Assembly: GCF_964332355.1 (NCBI RefSeq)
Contig: NZ_OZ201293.1
Span: 2,914,001 to 2,978,000, forward strand
Length of the DNA stretch: 64,000 bases
DNA from: Imbroritus primus
Lineage (GTDB): Bacteria > Pseudomonadota > Gammaproteobacteria > Burkholderiales > Burkholderiaceae
Direction: 5' to 3'
In this document: piece after piece, positions 1-8,718 of the stretch
How positions within the stretch are numbered: position 1 is the stretch's first letter
Layout: every line of letters begins with the position of its first letter
Notes under the pieces: model-generated
Database searches by the model: none
Seen by the model: the letters and a program-made list of their open reading frames with translations, nothing else
What the model was told of the DNA's origin: nothing
Position numbers and translations under genes: made by a program

Positions 1-286
1 CCGCCGCTTCCAGCGCCGCGCGCCGTTTCGGCTCGAGCCCTTCCAGGGCAGCGTCGAGTTCGGCCTGGGGCAGTTGCAGCGCGCTCAGCGACTCGGCTTC
101 CACCGCGTCGAAACGCGCAGTGTATTCGAGCACCGCGCTGTCCCCGCGCACGCGCACATCCGCCAGGATGCCTGCAGCAGCTTGGTCGATAGCCTCGTCC
201 TCGCTGGCCTCGAAGGCAAGCACCTTGCGCAGCGCAACGGCAAAGTCGGCGCTGCTGGAATCGAACTGTCGGATCTTGAAAGTCAT
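1..286 (-). CDS. hisD: Histidinol dehydrogenase, N-terminal part (runs off window)
   Basis: Reading from 286 leftward gives a protein starting MTFKIRQFDSSSADFA and continuing with LRKVLAFEASEDEAIDQAAAGILADV in broken register to the window edge. This is the usual N-terminus of HisD, the NAD-dependent zinc enzyme that oxidises L-histidinol to L-histidine in the last two steps of histidine synthesis. About 95 codons are present, and the catalytic and zinc-binding residues lie outside the window. It follows hisG by 14 bases on the same strand, so the two are almost certainly cotranscribed. Identification rests on N-terminal sequence plus position after hisG. Confidence 0.88.
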   Translation of the reverse strand, partial: MTFKIRQFDSSSADFAVALRKVLAFEASEDEAIDQAAAGILADVRVRGDSAVLEYTARFDAVEAESLSALQLPQAELDAALEGLEPKRRAALEAA

Positions 287-300
287 ATCGGTAAATCCTG

Positions 301-960
301 TCAGGCGGTCGCCGAGGCCCGCTCGAAGGCTTCCAGAATCGGCGCAAGCCGCTCGCGCTTCAGCTTCAGGGCAGCCTGATTGACGACCAGTCGGGAAGAG
401 ATCTGGGCGATTTCCTCCACTTCAACCAGATTGTTGGCACGCAGGGTGTTGCCGCTACTGACCAGATCGACGATGGCATCGGCCAGGCCCACCAGCGGGC
501 CCAGTTCCATGGAGCCGTACAGTTTGATCAGGTCGACATGCACCCCTTTCTTGGCAAAGTGCTCACGCGCGGTATCAACGTATTTGGTCGCCACGCGCAG
601 CCGCGCGCCCTGGCGCACGGCACTGGCATAGTCAAAGCCCTGCGGCACAGCCACCGACATGCGGCACTTGGCGATATTCAGGTCGATCGGCGCATACAGG
701 CCGCTCATGCCATGCTCCATCAGCACATCCTTGCCGGCCACGCCGAAGTCGGCTGCACCATACTGCACATAAGTCGGCACATCCGAGGCACGCACGATGA
801 TCACACGCACACCAGGGTCGGAGGTCGGCAGGATGAGTTTGCGCGAGGTTTCGGGATCTTCGGCGACGTTAATGCCAGCCGCGGCGAGCAGCGGCAGCGT
901 TTCCGTGAAAATCCGTCCTTTGGACAGCGCCAGCGTCAGTAAATTCGGAGAAGCATTCAT
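301..960 (-). CDS. hisG: ATP phosphoribosyltransferase catalytic subunit, short form
   Basis: HisG joins ATP and PRPP in the committed step of histidine synthesis. The 219-residue product has the signature TLALSKGRIF near the N-terminus, YVQYGAADFGVAGKDVL and the PRPP-binding stretch DLVSSGNTLRANNL. It ends near residue 219 without the C-terminal regulatory domain, so it is the short form, which in known cases needs HisZ; no hisZ is in this window. I chose the ATG at 960 because AGGA stands six bases upstream. An in-frame ATG at 981 overlaps the murA stop as ATGA and would add seven residues. The gene lies between murA and hisD in one minus-strand operon. Confidence 0.95.
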   Translation of the reverse strand: MNASPNLLTLALSKGRIFTETLPLLAAAGINVAEDPETSRKLILPTSDPGVRVIIVRASDVPTYVQYGAADFGVAGKDVLMEHGMSGLYAPIDLNIAKCRMSVAVPQGFDYASAVRQGARLRVATKYVDTAREHFAKKGVHVDLIKLYGSMELGPLVGLADAIVDLVSSGNTLRANNLVEVEEIAQISSRLVVNQAALKLKRERLAPILEAFERASATA

Positions 961-977
961 ATTGAGTCCTACGCCGC

Positions 978-2231
978 TCATGCGGAGATGCGGCGGATCT
1001 TGGCGCCCACGGCGCTCAGTTTGTGCTCCATGCGGTCGTAGCCGCGATCGAGATGGTAGATGCGGTCGATCAGCGTTTCGCCCTGGGCCACGAGGCCAGC
1101 AATCACCAGGCTGGCCGAGGCGCGCAGGTCGGTCGCCATGACCATGGCGCCGGACAGGGCCGGGACGCCGGTCACCACGGCGGTGTTACCTTCGATGGCA
1201 ATGTTCGCGCCCAGCCGGTTGAGTTCCTGCACGTGCATAAAACGATTCTCGAAGATGGTCTCGGTGACCGTCGCCGCACCCTCCGCGACGGCATTGAGTG
1301 CCATGAACTGGGCCTGCATGTCGGTCGGGAACGCCGGGTATTCGGACGTGCGAAAGCTGACGGCACGTGGCCGCCCGCTCATGCGCACGCGGATCCAGTC
1401 GGTGCCCGACTCGATCTGCACACCGGCCTCGCGCAGCTTGTCGAGCACGGCATCGAGGATCGTCGGGTCGATGCCGCGCAGTGTGACATCGCCGCCCGCC
1501 GCAGCCACGGCGCACAGGAAGGTGCCGGCCTCGATGCGGTCGCCGACCACGGTGTGGCTGGCCCCGCCAAGCCGCTCGACGCCCTGGATCACCAGACGGT
1601 CGGTGCCGATACCTTCGATGTGCGCGCCCATCTTCACCAGCAGGTGGGCGAGGTCGCTGACTTCCGGCTCGCGCGCCGCGTTCTCCAGCACGGTCTCGCC
1701 CTCGGCCAGCGTCGCAGCCATCAGCAGGTTTTCGGTGCCGGTGACCGTGATCATGTCGGTGATGATGCGCGCACCCTTCAGCCGTTCGGCGCGGGCATTG
1801 ATGAAGCCGTGCTCGATCGTCACGCTCGCACCCATGGCCTGCAGGCCCTTGATGTGCTGGTCCACCGGCCGTGCGCCGATGGCGCAGCCGCCAGGCAGCG
1901 ATACCCGCGCCTCGCCGAAGCGTGCCAGCAACGGACCCAATACCAGGATCGAGGCCCGCATGGTCTTCACCAGCTCGTACGGGGCTTCCGGCGAATTGAT
2001 GCCGGCGCCGTTCAGGAGAACGCTTTCGCCCTCCTGCTCGGCACGCACGCCCATCTGCCGCAGCAGGCGCAGCATGGTGCGTACGTCCTGCAGGTTGGGC
2101 ACGTTGCTGAGATGGACATCCTCGGCCGTCAGCAATCCCGCACAGAGGATCGGCAGTGCCGCATTCTTGGCGCCGGATACCTGGATGTCGCCATGCAGGG
2201 GACCGTTGCCTTCAATCAGTAGCTTGTCCAT
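978..2231 (-). CDS. murA: UDP-N-acetylglucosamine 1-carboxyvinyltransferase MurA
   Basis: MurA transfers enolpyruvate from PEP to UDP-GlcNAc, the first committed step of peptidoglycan synthesis in the cytosol. At 417 residues it has normal length. The substrate lysine is visible in SGAKNAAL (Lys22) and the catalytic, fosfomycin-target cysteine in GGCAIGARPVDQH (Cys116). A cysteine here predicts fosfomycin sensitivity of the enzyme itself. The gene lies 52 bases downstream of ibaG and its stop overlaps an alternative hisG start, so it sits in the middle of a transcript running from the ABC exporter to the his genes. ibaG-murA adjacency to mla genes is also seen in Escherichia coli. Confidence 0.97.
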   Translation of the reverse strand: MDKLLIEGNGPLHGDIQVSGAKNAALPILCAGLLTAEDVHLSNVPNLQDVRTMLRLLRQMGVRAEQEGESVLLNGAGINSPEAPYELVKTMRASILVLGPLLARFGEARVSLPGGCAIGARPVDQHIKGLQAMGASVTIEHGFINARAERLKGARIITDMITVTGTENLLMAATLAEGETVLENAAREPEVSDLAHLLVKMGAHIEGIGTDRLVIQGVERLGGASHTVVGDRIEAGTFLCAVAAAGGDVTLRGIDPTILDAVLDKLREAGVQIESGTDWIRVRMSGRPRAVSFRTSEYPAFPTDMQAQFMALNAVAEGAATVTETIFENRFMHVQELNRLGANIAIEGNTAVVTGVPALSGAMVMATDLRASASLVIAGLVAQGETLIDRIYHLDRGYDRMEHKLSAVGAKIRRISA

Positions 2232-2283
2232 ACAGACTCGTTTGGTGGTGGTGGGCGCCGCCAGCCGGGCGGCGCAATCAGGT

Positions 2284-2529
2284 TCAGCCGGCCTGGCCGG
2301 CCCACTCTTCGGGGGTCAGCGTCTTCATCGACAGGGCGTGGATTTCCTCGCGCATGCGGTCCCCGAGCGCCTGGTAGACCAGTTGATGGCGCTGGATCAG
2401 GCGCTTGCCGACAAACGCTTCGCTGACGATGGTGGCGAAGAAGTGCTGCCCGTCGCCCTCGACGGACAGATGCGCGCACGGCAGGCCGGCGGCAATGTAG
2501 TTTTTCACGGCTTCAGGAGTAGGCAACAT
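2284..2529 (-). CDS. ibaG: BolA-family protein, IbaG type
   Basis: This 81-residue protein has the BolA fold signature: a short helix MLPTPEAVKNYI, the strand HLSVEGDGQHFFATIVS, then FVGKRLIQRHQLVYQALGDRM with the conserved KxxxxRHxxVY core. BolA proteins pair with monothiol glutaredoxins and bind Fe-S clusters. IbaG is the variant linked in E. coli to acid stress and, by position, to murA. Here too it is directly upstream of murA, which supports IbaG over BolA or YrbA paralogues. It follows the ABC permease by 22 bases. The physiological substrate is not visible from sequence. Confidence 0.88.
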   Translation of the reverse strand: MLPTPEAVKNYIAAGLPCAHLSVEGDGQHFFATIVSEAFVGKRLIQRHQLVYQALGDRMREEIHALSMKTLTPEEWAGQAG

Positions 2530-2551
2530 GATGAATGAACTCGACGAAGAA

Positions 2552-3385
2552 TCAGTGACGCAGCTTGAATCCGGTACGCAGCATATGCAGCGCGATCGCC
2601 GCCACGGTCACGAACGCCGCCAGCATGATCAGCAGGCTGCGCAGCGGCGGCACGTCGGACACGCCGAAGAAACCGTAGCGGAACCCGTCGATCATGTAGA
2701 AGAACGGGTTGGCATGCGACACAGCTTGCCAGAACGGCGGCAACGAGTGGATCGAATAGAACACGCCAGACAGGAAGGTCGCGGGCATGATCAGGAAATT
2801 CTGGAAGGCCGCGAGCTGGTCGAATTTCTCGGCCAGGATGCCGGCAATCAGCCCTAGTGTACCGAGCACGCCCGCGCCCACCAGGGCGAATACGAGAATC
2901 CAGCCGGGATGCGCGAACGACAGATGCGCGAACCACGCGGTCACCACCAGCACGCCGCAGCCCACCGCCAGGCCGCGTACCGTGGCGGCCAATACATAGG
3001 CGCCATACATCTCCCAGTGCGACAGCGGCGGCAGCAGCACGAACACGAGGTTGCCGGTGATCTTGGACTGGATCAGCGAGGACGAGCTGTTGGCGAAGGC
3101 GTTCTGCAGCACACTCATCATCACCAGGCCGGGTACCAGGAATGCGGTGTAGGTGATCTGGTCGTAGACCTTCACGCGGTCTTCCAGCACATGGCCGAAG
3201 ATCAGCAGGTACAACAGCGCTGTCAGCACCGGCGCGGCGACGGTCTGGAAACCAACCTTCCAGAACCGCAGGATTTCCTTGTAGAACAAGGTGCGGAACC
3301 CCACCAGGCTGCCGACCGTGCCGGTAGCGTCGCCGGGAATGACGGGTTTCATGTCTACCGCGGGCTTCATATCCACCGGCTTCAT
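2552..3385 (-). CDS. ABC-2 type transporter permease (YadH-like)
   Basis: The 277-residue protein has a soluble N-terminus followed by about six hydrophobic segments, including APVLTALLYLLIFGHVL and the conserved C-terminal PATFLSGVFYSIHSLPPFWQ that marks the ABC-2 exporter permeases of the YadH/NodJ group. It pairs with the ATPase immediately upstream, whose stop overlaps this start (ATGA at 3382-3385). The substrate is unknown; the setting between Mla lipid transport and MurA suggests an envelope component, which is inference only. The N-terminus has three MKP-type repeats (MKPVD, MKPAVD, MKPV), so starts at 3385, 3370 or 3352 are all possible. Confidence 0.92.
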   Translation of the reverse strand: MKPVDMKPAVDMKPVIPGDATGTVGSLVGFRTLFYKEILRFWKVGFQTVAAPVLTALLYLLIFGHVLEDRVKVYDQITYTAFLVPGLVMMSVLQNAFANSSSSLIQSKITGNLVFVLLPPLSHWEMYGAYVLAATVRGLAVGCGVLVVTAWFAHLSFAHPGWILVFALVGAGVLGTLGLIAGILAEKFDQLAAFQNFLIMPATFLSGVFYSIHSLPPFWQAVSHANPFFYMIDGFRYGFFGVSDVPPLRSLLIMLAAFVTVAAIALHMLRTGFKLRH

Positions 3386-4326
3386 GCGACCGACTCCATG
3401 GCAGTATCAGCCACCGCGCCTTCACGGCGCATGATCTGCACGAACACGTCTTCCAGGTCGGCCTTCTGCACTTCCAGGTCCTCGATAACGCAGCCTGCCT
3501 CGCGGCATGTGGCCAGAATGCCTTCGACCTCATCGTAGCCGGACAACCGCAGGCGAATACCCTGCTCGGCCGGACGTCCCGGAATACGGCGTGCCTCGAG
3601 CGCTGGCGGCAAGGGTGCGCCGGACAGCGACAGGGCCAGTTGCAATCCGGCAAACTGCTTGAGCAGGTTGCGCGTGGTATCGAGCGCCACCACGTCGCCA
3701 AACTTCAGCATGGCGATGCGGCCGCACAGCGACTCGGCCTCTTCCAGGTAGTGCGTGGTCAGGATGATCGTATGCCCCTCGCGATTGAGACGCGAAATGA
3801 ATTTCCACAAAGTCTGCCGCAACTCCACATCGACCCCGGCAGTTGGCTCGTCGAGCAGGATCACCGGCGGCCGGTGCACCAGCGCCTGGGCCACCAGTAC
3901 GCGCCGCTTCATGCCCCCCGACAGGGCGCGCATGTTGGCGTCGGCCTTGCTGGTGAGGTCGAGGTTCGCCATGACCTCATCGATCCAGTCGTCATTCCGG
4001 CGTAAACCGAAATAGCCAGACTGGATACGCAGGGTCTCACGCACCGTAAAAAACGGATCGAACACGAGCTCCTGTGGCACGACGCCCAGCAGCCGGCGCG
4101 CCATGCGATAGTCCGACACCACATCGTGCCCGAGCACGCTGACGCGCCCCGAGTCGGCACGATTGAGTCCGGCGAGGATCGAGATCAGCGTCGTCTTGCC
4201 GGCGCCATTCGGGCCCAGCAGACCAAAAAACTCGCCCTGCTCGACCGACAGGCTGACGCCCTTGAGCGCATGCAGGCTACGGTACGATTTGTGGACGTGA
4301 CTGATTTCTATGGCTTTCATGGCCAA
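3382..4326 (-). CDS. ABC transporter ATP-binding protein (YadG-like)
   Basis: This 314-residue ATPase shows Walker A GPNGAGKTT, the ABC signature LSGGMKRRVLVAQAL, Walker B VILLDEPTAGVD and the switch histidine in ILTTHYLEEAE. A roughly 90-residue C-terminal extension after residue 220 is typical of ATPases that partner ABC-2 exporter permeases such as YadH. It is the first gene of the ABC-ibaG-murA-his transcript. A perfect TATAAT on the minus strand about 100 bases upstream may be its own -10. Function is export of an unidentified substrate driven by ATP hydrolysis at the inner membrane. Confidence 0.94.
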   Translation of the reverse strand: MAMKAIEISHVHKSYRSLHALKGVSLSVEQGEFFGLLGPNGAGKTTLISILAGLNRADSGRVSVLGHDVVSDYRMARRLLGVVPQELVFDPFFTVRETLRIQSGYFGLRRNDDWIDEVMANLDLTSKADANMRALSGGMKRRVLVAQALVHRPPVILLDEPTAGVDVELRQTLWKFISRLNREGHTIILTTHYLEEAESLCGRIAMLKFGDVVALDTTRNLLKQFAGLQLALSLSGAPLPPALEARRIPGRPAEQGIRLRLSGYDEVEGILATCREAGCVIEDLEVQKADLEDVFVQIMRREGAVADTAMESVA

Positions 4327-4422
4327 TCCGGGCGGACCCGCGCGCCGGCAAACGTCCCGGCATCACGACACATGGTCATGCGCCAGCAGAATGCGACGGG
4401 GGCAAGAGATGAACAACCTGAG

Positions 4423-4428
4423 ATTATA
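4423..4428 (-). promoter_or_regulatory. Candidate -10 element for the ABC-ibaG-murA-his transcript
   Basis: A perfect TATAAT reads on the minus strand in the 212-base gap between mlaB and the ABC ATPase. No good -35 match was found 16-18 bases upstream, so this is a partial promoter call. It would give a leader of about 90 bases. Confidence 0.35.
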
Positions 4429-4538
4429 GGGGATGGCGGCCCTGGCCTGCTGAATGCCATGCACCTGGCGGCGCATGGATTGGCAACAGAATGTGACCGT
4501 AAAACCGCTTAAAAGACCACTTACCGGGCGAATACGCG

Positions 4539-4844
4539 TCAGTGTGCGACGGTGGCGGTCGCGGCATTAGCGGCCAACGCGGCGGTCTGGAAGCCGAGCA
4601 GCTCCGCCACACCATAGACCGAGGCGAGACTGAGCAGTTGCGCCGGCGGCCGCTGGATCACGAGTTGCCGTTGCTGCGCCTGCGCCGCTCGCTGCCAGCC
4701 CAGCAGCACGGCAATGGCGGCGGAGTCGATCTGCGTCAAGGCACCGCAGTCGACCGACAAATCACCATGCGCCAATTGAGCGAGCCCTTCCTGGAGGGTT
4801 TCTGTGGCATTGCGATTGGTCAGGGCAGCGGCGAGCGTCAGCAT
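4539..4844 (-). CDS. mlaB: STAS-domain subunit of the Mla phospholipid transporter
   Basis: About 101 residues form a STAS domain: LTNRNATETLQEGLAQL, then GDLSVDCGALTQIDSAAIAVLLGWQRAA, where DSAA is the conserved STAS turn. MlaB binds the MlaF ATPase and is needed for assembly and activity of the MlaFEDB complex. It is the last mla gene, 62 bases after mlaC when the ATG at 4844 is used; a GTG at 4880 would add 12 residues without a better ribosome site. Assignment depends on both fold signature and operon position, since STAS domains alone are not specific. Confidence 0.85.
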   Translation of the reverse strand: MLTLAAALTNRNATETLQEGLAQLAHGDLSVDCGALTQIDSAAIAVLLGWQRAAQAQQRQLVIQRPPAQLLSLASVYGVAELLGFQTAALAANAATATVAH

Positions 4845-4906
4845 GGTGCAATCCAGAACGAAACAGGGAGTCCCCGGCACGGCCGGGGCCCGGGATCAGC
4901 AGGGAA

Positions 4907-5536
4907 TCAGGACTTGGCAGCAGCCAGCTGGCGGTTGCGGTCCTGCAGGAACTTCAGCAGGCCATCGATGCCCTGCTGGCTGATCATCTGGCTGAACTGG
5001 CTGCGATACGCCTCGATCAGCCAAGCGCCCAGCACGTTGATGTCATAGACCTTCCAGCCGGCGGCGGTCTTTTCCAGGCGGTAGTCGAGCTGGATCGGTT
5101 CGCCGTTGTTGATGACCTGGGTCCGCACGACCACATCGGTATCCTCGGGCGCAGCGCGGAACGGGCGGTACTGCACGGTCTGATCGCGAATCTGCGAGAT
5201 CGCGCCGGCATAGGTACGTACCAGCAGTTTCTTGAACTCATCGGTAATCTGCGCCTGCTGCTGCGGCGTGGCTTGCGACCAGGCACGGCCCATCACGAGC
5301 TGGGTGGTTTTCTGGAAATTGGCATAGGGCACGATCTTCTGATCGACCAGCGCGATGATCTTGGGCACATTGCCGGCCTGGATATCCTTATCGGCCTTGA
5401 CCGAGGTCATCACATCATTCACGAGGGACTTGACCAGGCCATCAGGCGTGGTGGCATCCTGCGGCGCCGCAGCGGCACCCACGGCGACCAGCGTCAGGAG
5501 CGATGCCAACAGGGGAGCAAGAAGCTTCTTCAACAT
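4907..5536 (-). CDS. mlaC: Periplasmic phospholipid-binding protein MlaC
   Basis: The 209-residue protein starts with a Sec signal (KKLLAPLLASLLTLVAVGAAAA) and continues as the MlaC/Ttg2D family, with VPYANFQKTTQLVMGRAW and a C-terminal YRLEKTAAGWKVYDINVLG. MlaC shuttles phospholipids across the periplasm between the outer-membrane MlaA and the inner-membrane MlaFEDB complex. AAAGGA lies ahead of the ATG. It follows mlaA after an unusually long 202-base gap for this operon; nothing clearly coding was seen there. Confidence 0.94.
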   Translation of the reverse strand: MLKKLLAPLLASLLTLVAVGAAAAPQDATTPDGLVKSLVNDVMTSVKADKDIQAGNVPKIIALVDQKIVPYANFQKTTQLVMGRAWSQATPQQQAQITDEFKKLLVRTYAGAISQIRDQTVQYRPFRAAPEDTDVVVRTQVINNGEPIQLDYRLEKTAAGWKVYDINVLGAWLIEAYRSQFSQMISQQGIDGLLKFLQDRNRQLAAAKS

Positions 5537-5738
5537 GAACAGTCCTTTACAGAGTTAAGGGCAGACCACTTGCCCGACCACGTCACGCAGTGCCGGACAT
5601 TGCGTTGGACGATCGCAGGTCTGCGCAAGTTCGTCGAACCTCCGCCAAATCACGCGAGATTCACAAAATGTTGCAAAGAAATGCGCGCGTTTTGCGATGG
5701 CAGACATTGCCTGCGCGCATCCATCACCATCCGGTCAG

Positions 5739-6518
5739 TTACTTCGACTGGACATCCGTTCCACCAGCCGGCGCGGCCGGTGCGGGATCGCTTGTGGAAT
5801 CAGACGGTGCCGGCGGAAGCGGCGGATTGCCGTCGTACACCAGGTATTCGCGGCGCTGCAGGTAGCTATCACGCAGGAAACTGTATTTGTCCAGCGCCGC
5901 CGCTTCGAGCAGCGAGGTGGTGCCAAGCAGGCGTGAGCGCTTGTCGATCACGAACAGCCCCGCCAGCGAGTATTGCAGGGCTGTGCTGTCCATATAGGCG
6001 AGCGGCTCCAGCTGCAGGTCCACCAGCATGCCCGCGGTATCGCGCACCGTACTTGGTCCGAGCAGCGGCAACACCATGTACGGGCCGGACGGCAGGCCCC
6101 AGTAGCCGAGCGTCTGGCCGAAGTCTTCCTTGTACTTGGGCAGGCCCGCCGGCGTGGCGATATCGATCAGGCCGCCAAGGCCGAACACGGAATTGATCGC
6201 GACACGCATGGTGTCTTCCGCCGCACGGCCGGGCTTGGCCTGCAGCAGATTGTTGACCGCCGAATACATGTCGCTGAAATTCGAAAAGACATTGCCCACC
6301 GCTGTCCGCACCGGCGACGGCACGTAATCGGCGTAGAGCTGCGCCACCGGCTTGATGATGCCGGTATCGAGATCCTCGTTGATGCGGTGGATTTCGCGGT
6401 TCATCGGCTCAAGCGGATCGCGCGGATTGGCATTCGGCCCGGTAGCACAGGCCGAGAGCGTAGCGATCATGACAGCGGCAGCCAGCGCGCGGGGACGGAA
6501 AAAGGCGGCAGGGTTCAC
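5739..6518 (-). CDS. mlaA: Outer-membrane lipoprotein MlaA (VacJ family)
   Basis: A lipoprotein signal ends in the lipobox LSAC, and the mature part carries DPLEPMNREIHRINEDLD and GYWGLPSGPYMVLPLLGPSTVRD, both hallmarks of VacJ/MlaA. MlaA forms a ring in the inner leaflet of the outer membrane and removes mislocalised phospholipids. The start is a GTG. Having mlaA inside the operon between mlaD and mlaC differs from E. coli, where it is elsewhere, but is familiar in betaproteobacteria. The C-terminal 25 residues are rich in Pro, Ser and Ala and look disordered. Confidence 0.95.
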   Translation of the reverse strand: MNPAAFFRPRALAAAVMIATLSACATGPNANPRDPLEPMNREIHRINEDLDTGIIKPVAQLYADYVPSPVRTAVGNVFSNFSDMYSAVNNLLQAKPGRAAEDTMRVAINSVFGLGGLIDIATPAGLPKYKEDFGQTLGYWGLPSGPYMVLPLLGPSTVRDTAGMLVDLQLEPLAYMDSTALQYSLAGLFVIDKRSRLLGTTSLLEAAALDKYSFLRDSYLQRREYLVYDGNPPLPPAPSDSTSDPAPAAPAGGTDVQSK

Positions 6519-6548
6519 GGAAGCATCCTGGAGTAAACGGTCTTGTTG

Positions 6549-7088
6549 TTATGGTAGGGCAGGCTGCGGCGGCAAGCCGGGCGGGGTGAGCGTGGGCGCA
6601 GCCGGTGCAGCAGGCGCCGCTTTTTCGCCACCCGCGTCGGCAGCCTTGTTATAGAGGAACTGGCCGATCAGGTTCTCGAGCACCACGGCCGACTGCGTCA
6701 TGGTGATGCGGTTGCCATCGGCCAGCATGGCCTCGTCGCCACCTGCCTCGAGGCCCACATACTGCTCGCCAAGCAGGCCGGAAGTCAGGATCTTGGCGGA
6801 CGAGTCCTTGGGAAACTTGTAGCGCTTCTCGATGTTCATCACCACGGTCGCCTGGTAGGTCTTGTCGTCAAAACGGATCTCGGCGATCCGGCCGACCACG
6901 ACCCCGGCGCTTTTCACCGGCGCGCGCGGCTTGAGGCCGCCGATGTTGTCGAAACGGGCGAGCACCTGGTAAGTCGGCTCGAAGGACAGGGAGCTCATGT
7001 TGCCCGCCTTGAGCGCCAGAAACAGCAGAGCCGCCGCGCCGATCAGCACAAACAGCCCCACCCAGAAATCGAGCACATTCTTCTTCAT
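6549..7088 (-). CDS. mlaD: MCE-domain substrate-binding subunit MlaD
   Basis: This 179-residue protein has one N-terminal transmembrane helix (VGLFVLIGAAALLFLALKA) and an MCE domain with LKPRAPVKSAGVVVGRI and LLGEQYVGLEAGG. MlaD hexamers bind phospholipid on the periplasmic side of MlaFEDB. The C-terminal 25 residues are Ala/Pro rich (AAPAAPAAPTLTPPGLP), longer than the E. coli tail and probably unstructured. It follows mlaE by 12 bases. Confidence 0.95.
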   Translation of the reverse strand: MKKNVLDFWVGLFVLIGAAALLFLALKAGNMSSLSFEPTYQVLARFDNIGGLKPRAPVKSAGVVVGRIAEIRFDDKTYQATVVMNIEKRYKFPKDSSAKILTSGLLGEQYVGLEAGGDEAMLADGNRITMTQSAVVLENLIGQFLYNKAADAGGEKAAPAAPAAPTLTPPGLPPQPALP

Positions 7089-7100
7089 GATTGTTGTCCG

Positions 7101-7871
7101 TCAGGTGCTGAACATCAACGCGGTCAGCAAAAAATCGAGGCCGAGCACGGCCAGCGAACTGAGCACCACGGTACGCGTGGTGGCACGCGATACGCCCTCG
7201 GGCGTCGGTTTCGCCTCATACCCCTGGTACACGGCGATGAACGTCACTGCCACGCCAAACACCAGGCTTTTCAAGACACCATTGAGCACGTCGTCGAACA
7301 CATCGACGCCGCCCTGCATCTGCGACCAGAACGCGCCTGAATCGACGCCGATCAGCTGGACACCGACGATATAGCCGCCCATGACGCCCACCGCACTGAA
7401 GATCGCGGCGAGGATCGGCATGGCCAGCACGCCGGCCCAGAACCGCGGCGCAAGCACGCGCTGCAGCGGGTTCACCGCCATCATCTCCATGGCGCTCAAC
7501 TGCTCACCGGCCTTCATCAGTCCGATTTCCGCCGTCAGCGAGGTACCGGCGCGCCCGGCGAACAGCAAGGCGGTCACCACGGGGCCGAGCTCGCGCACCA
7601 GCGACAGGGCCACCAGCAGGCCGAGCGCCTGCTCCGACCCATAGCGGTTGAGCGTGTAGTACCCCTGCAACCCCAGCACGAAGCCAACGAACAGGCCAGA
7701 CACGGCGATGATCACGAAAGACCGGTTGCCGACGAAGAACATCTGGTCCACGATCAGCTGAAAACGGCGCAGGGCCGCCGGACTCATGCCCAGCACGACG
7801 AAGAACAGCCGTGTCGCATGGCCAAGGTCGACGATCGTCTCGCGGACCTTGGCGCCAATCGCCGAAATCAT
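7101..7871 (-). CDS. mlaE: Phospholipid ABC transporter permease MlaE
   Basis: The 256-residue integral membrane protein belongs to the MlaE/Ttg2B permease family: FVGFVLGLQGYYTLNRYG, VTALLFAGRAGTSLTAEIG and the conserved LKSLVFGVAVTFIAVYQGYEA. It forms the transmembrane core of MlaFEDB. Its start overlaps the end of mlaF by four bases (ATGA), so translation is coupled. Confidence 0.96.
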   Translation of the reverse strand: MISAIGAKVRETIVDLGHATRLFFVVLGMSPAALRRFQLIVDQMFFVGNRSFVIIAVSGLFVGFVLGLQGYYTLNRYGSEQALGLLVALSLVRELGPVVTALLFAGRAGTSLTAEIGLMKAGEQLSAMEMMAVNPLQRVLAPRFWAGVLAMPILAAIFSAVGVMGGYIVGVQLIGVDSGAFWSQMQGGVDVFDDVLNGVLKSLVFGVAVTFIAVYQGYEAKPTPEGVSRATTRTVVLSSLAVLGLDFLLTALMFST

Positions 7872-8689
7872 GTGCGCTCCCCTTGCGTCAGGCCGAAATC
7901 GTTCGCCAGTCCCGCGCCGGGATAGTGGAACGGCACCGGGCCGTCGGCCTGGGCGTCGACGAACTGCCGCACGAACGGATCTGAAGACGCCCGCAGGGCT
8001 TGGGGCTCGCCTTCCGCGGCAATGCGGCCATTGGCAATGAAGTAAACGTAGTCGGCGATCTGAAAGGTTTCATGCACGTCGTGCGAGACGATGATCGACG
8101 TCGCACCGAGTGCATCGTTGAGCTGCCGGATCAGCTTGGCCGTGAGCCCCAGCGAGATCGGATCGAGGCCGGCAAACGGCTCGTCGTACATGATCAGGGA
8201 CGGATCGAGCGCAATCGCCCGCGCCAGCGCCACACGCCGCGCCATGCCACCGGAGATCTGCGAGGGCTGAAGGTCGCGTGCGCCGCGCAGCCCCACCGCG
8301 TTCAGTTTGAGCAGCACGAGGTCGCGGATCATGGCCTCGGGCAGATCGGTGTGCTCGCGCAGCGGAAACGCCACATTGTCGAACACCGACATGTCGGTGA
8401 ACAGCGCGCCGAACTGGAATAGCATGCCCATCTGGCGGCGCGCCTCGTACAGCGCACGCGTAGACATGGCGGGAATGTTGTCGCCGTTGAACAGCACCTC
8501 GCCCTGCTGCGGACGAACCTGGCCGCCAATCAGCCGCAATACCGTGGTCTTGCCACAGCCTGACCCGCCCATCACGGCCACGACCTTGCCGCGCGGAAAA
8601 TGCATGTTCAACCCGGAAAGAATGGTTCTTTCACCGGGTTGATAAGCAAAATCGACGTTGCGCAAGGCAACAACAGGAGTATCTGACAA
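7868..8689 (-). CDS. mlaF: Phospholipid ABC transporter ATPase MlaF
   Basis: At 273 residues this is a standard ABC ATPase with Walker A GGSGCGKTT, signature ISGGMARRVALARAI, Walker B LIMYDEPFAGLDP and the histidine in IIVSHDVHE. The MLFQFGALFTD stretch is typical of MlaF. It heads the operon mlaFEDACB, which moves phospholipids between the outer and inner membranes and so maintains outer-membrane lipid asymmetry. A TATAAT lies about 30 bases upstream of the start, overlain by paired inverted repeats. Confidence 0.95.
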   Translation of the reverse strand: MSDTPVVALRNVDFAYQPGERTILSGLNMHFPRGKVVAVMGGSGCGKTTVLRLIGGQVRPQQGEVLFNGDNIPAMSTRALYEARRQMGMLFQFGALFTDMSVFDNVAFPLREHTDLPEAMIRDLVLLKLNAVGLRGARDLQPSQISGGMARRVALARAIALDPSLIMYDEPFAGLDPISLGLTAKLIRQLNDALGATSIIVSHDVHETFQIADYVYFIANGRIAAEGEPQALRASSDPFVRQFVDAQADGPVPFHYPGAGLANDFGLTQGERT

Positions 8690-8718
8690 GGGCGCGGACC
8701 GATTTCGGGAGAGTCGCC

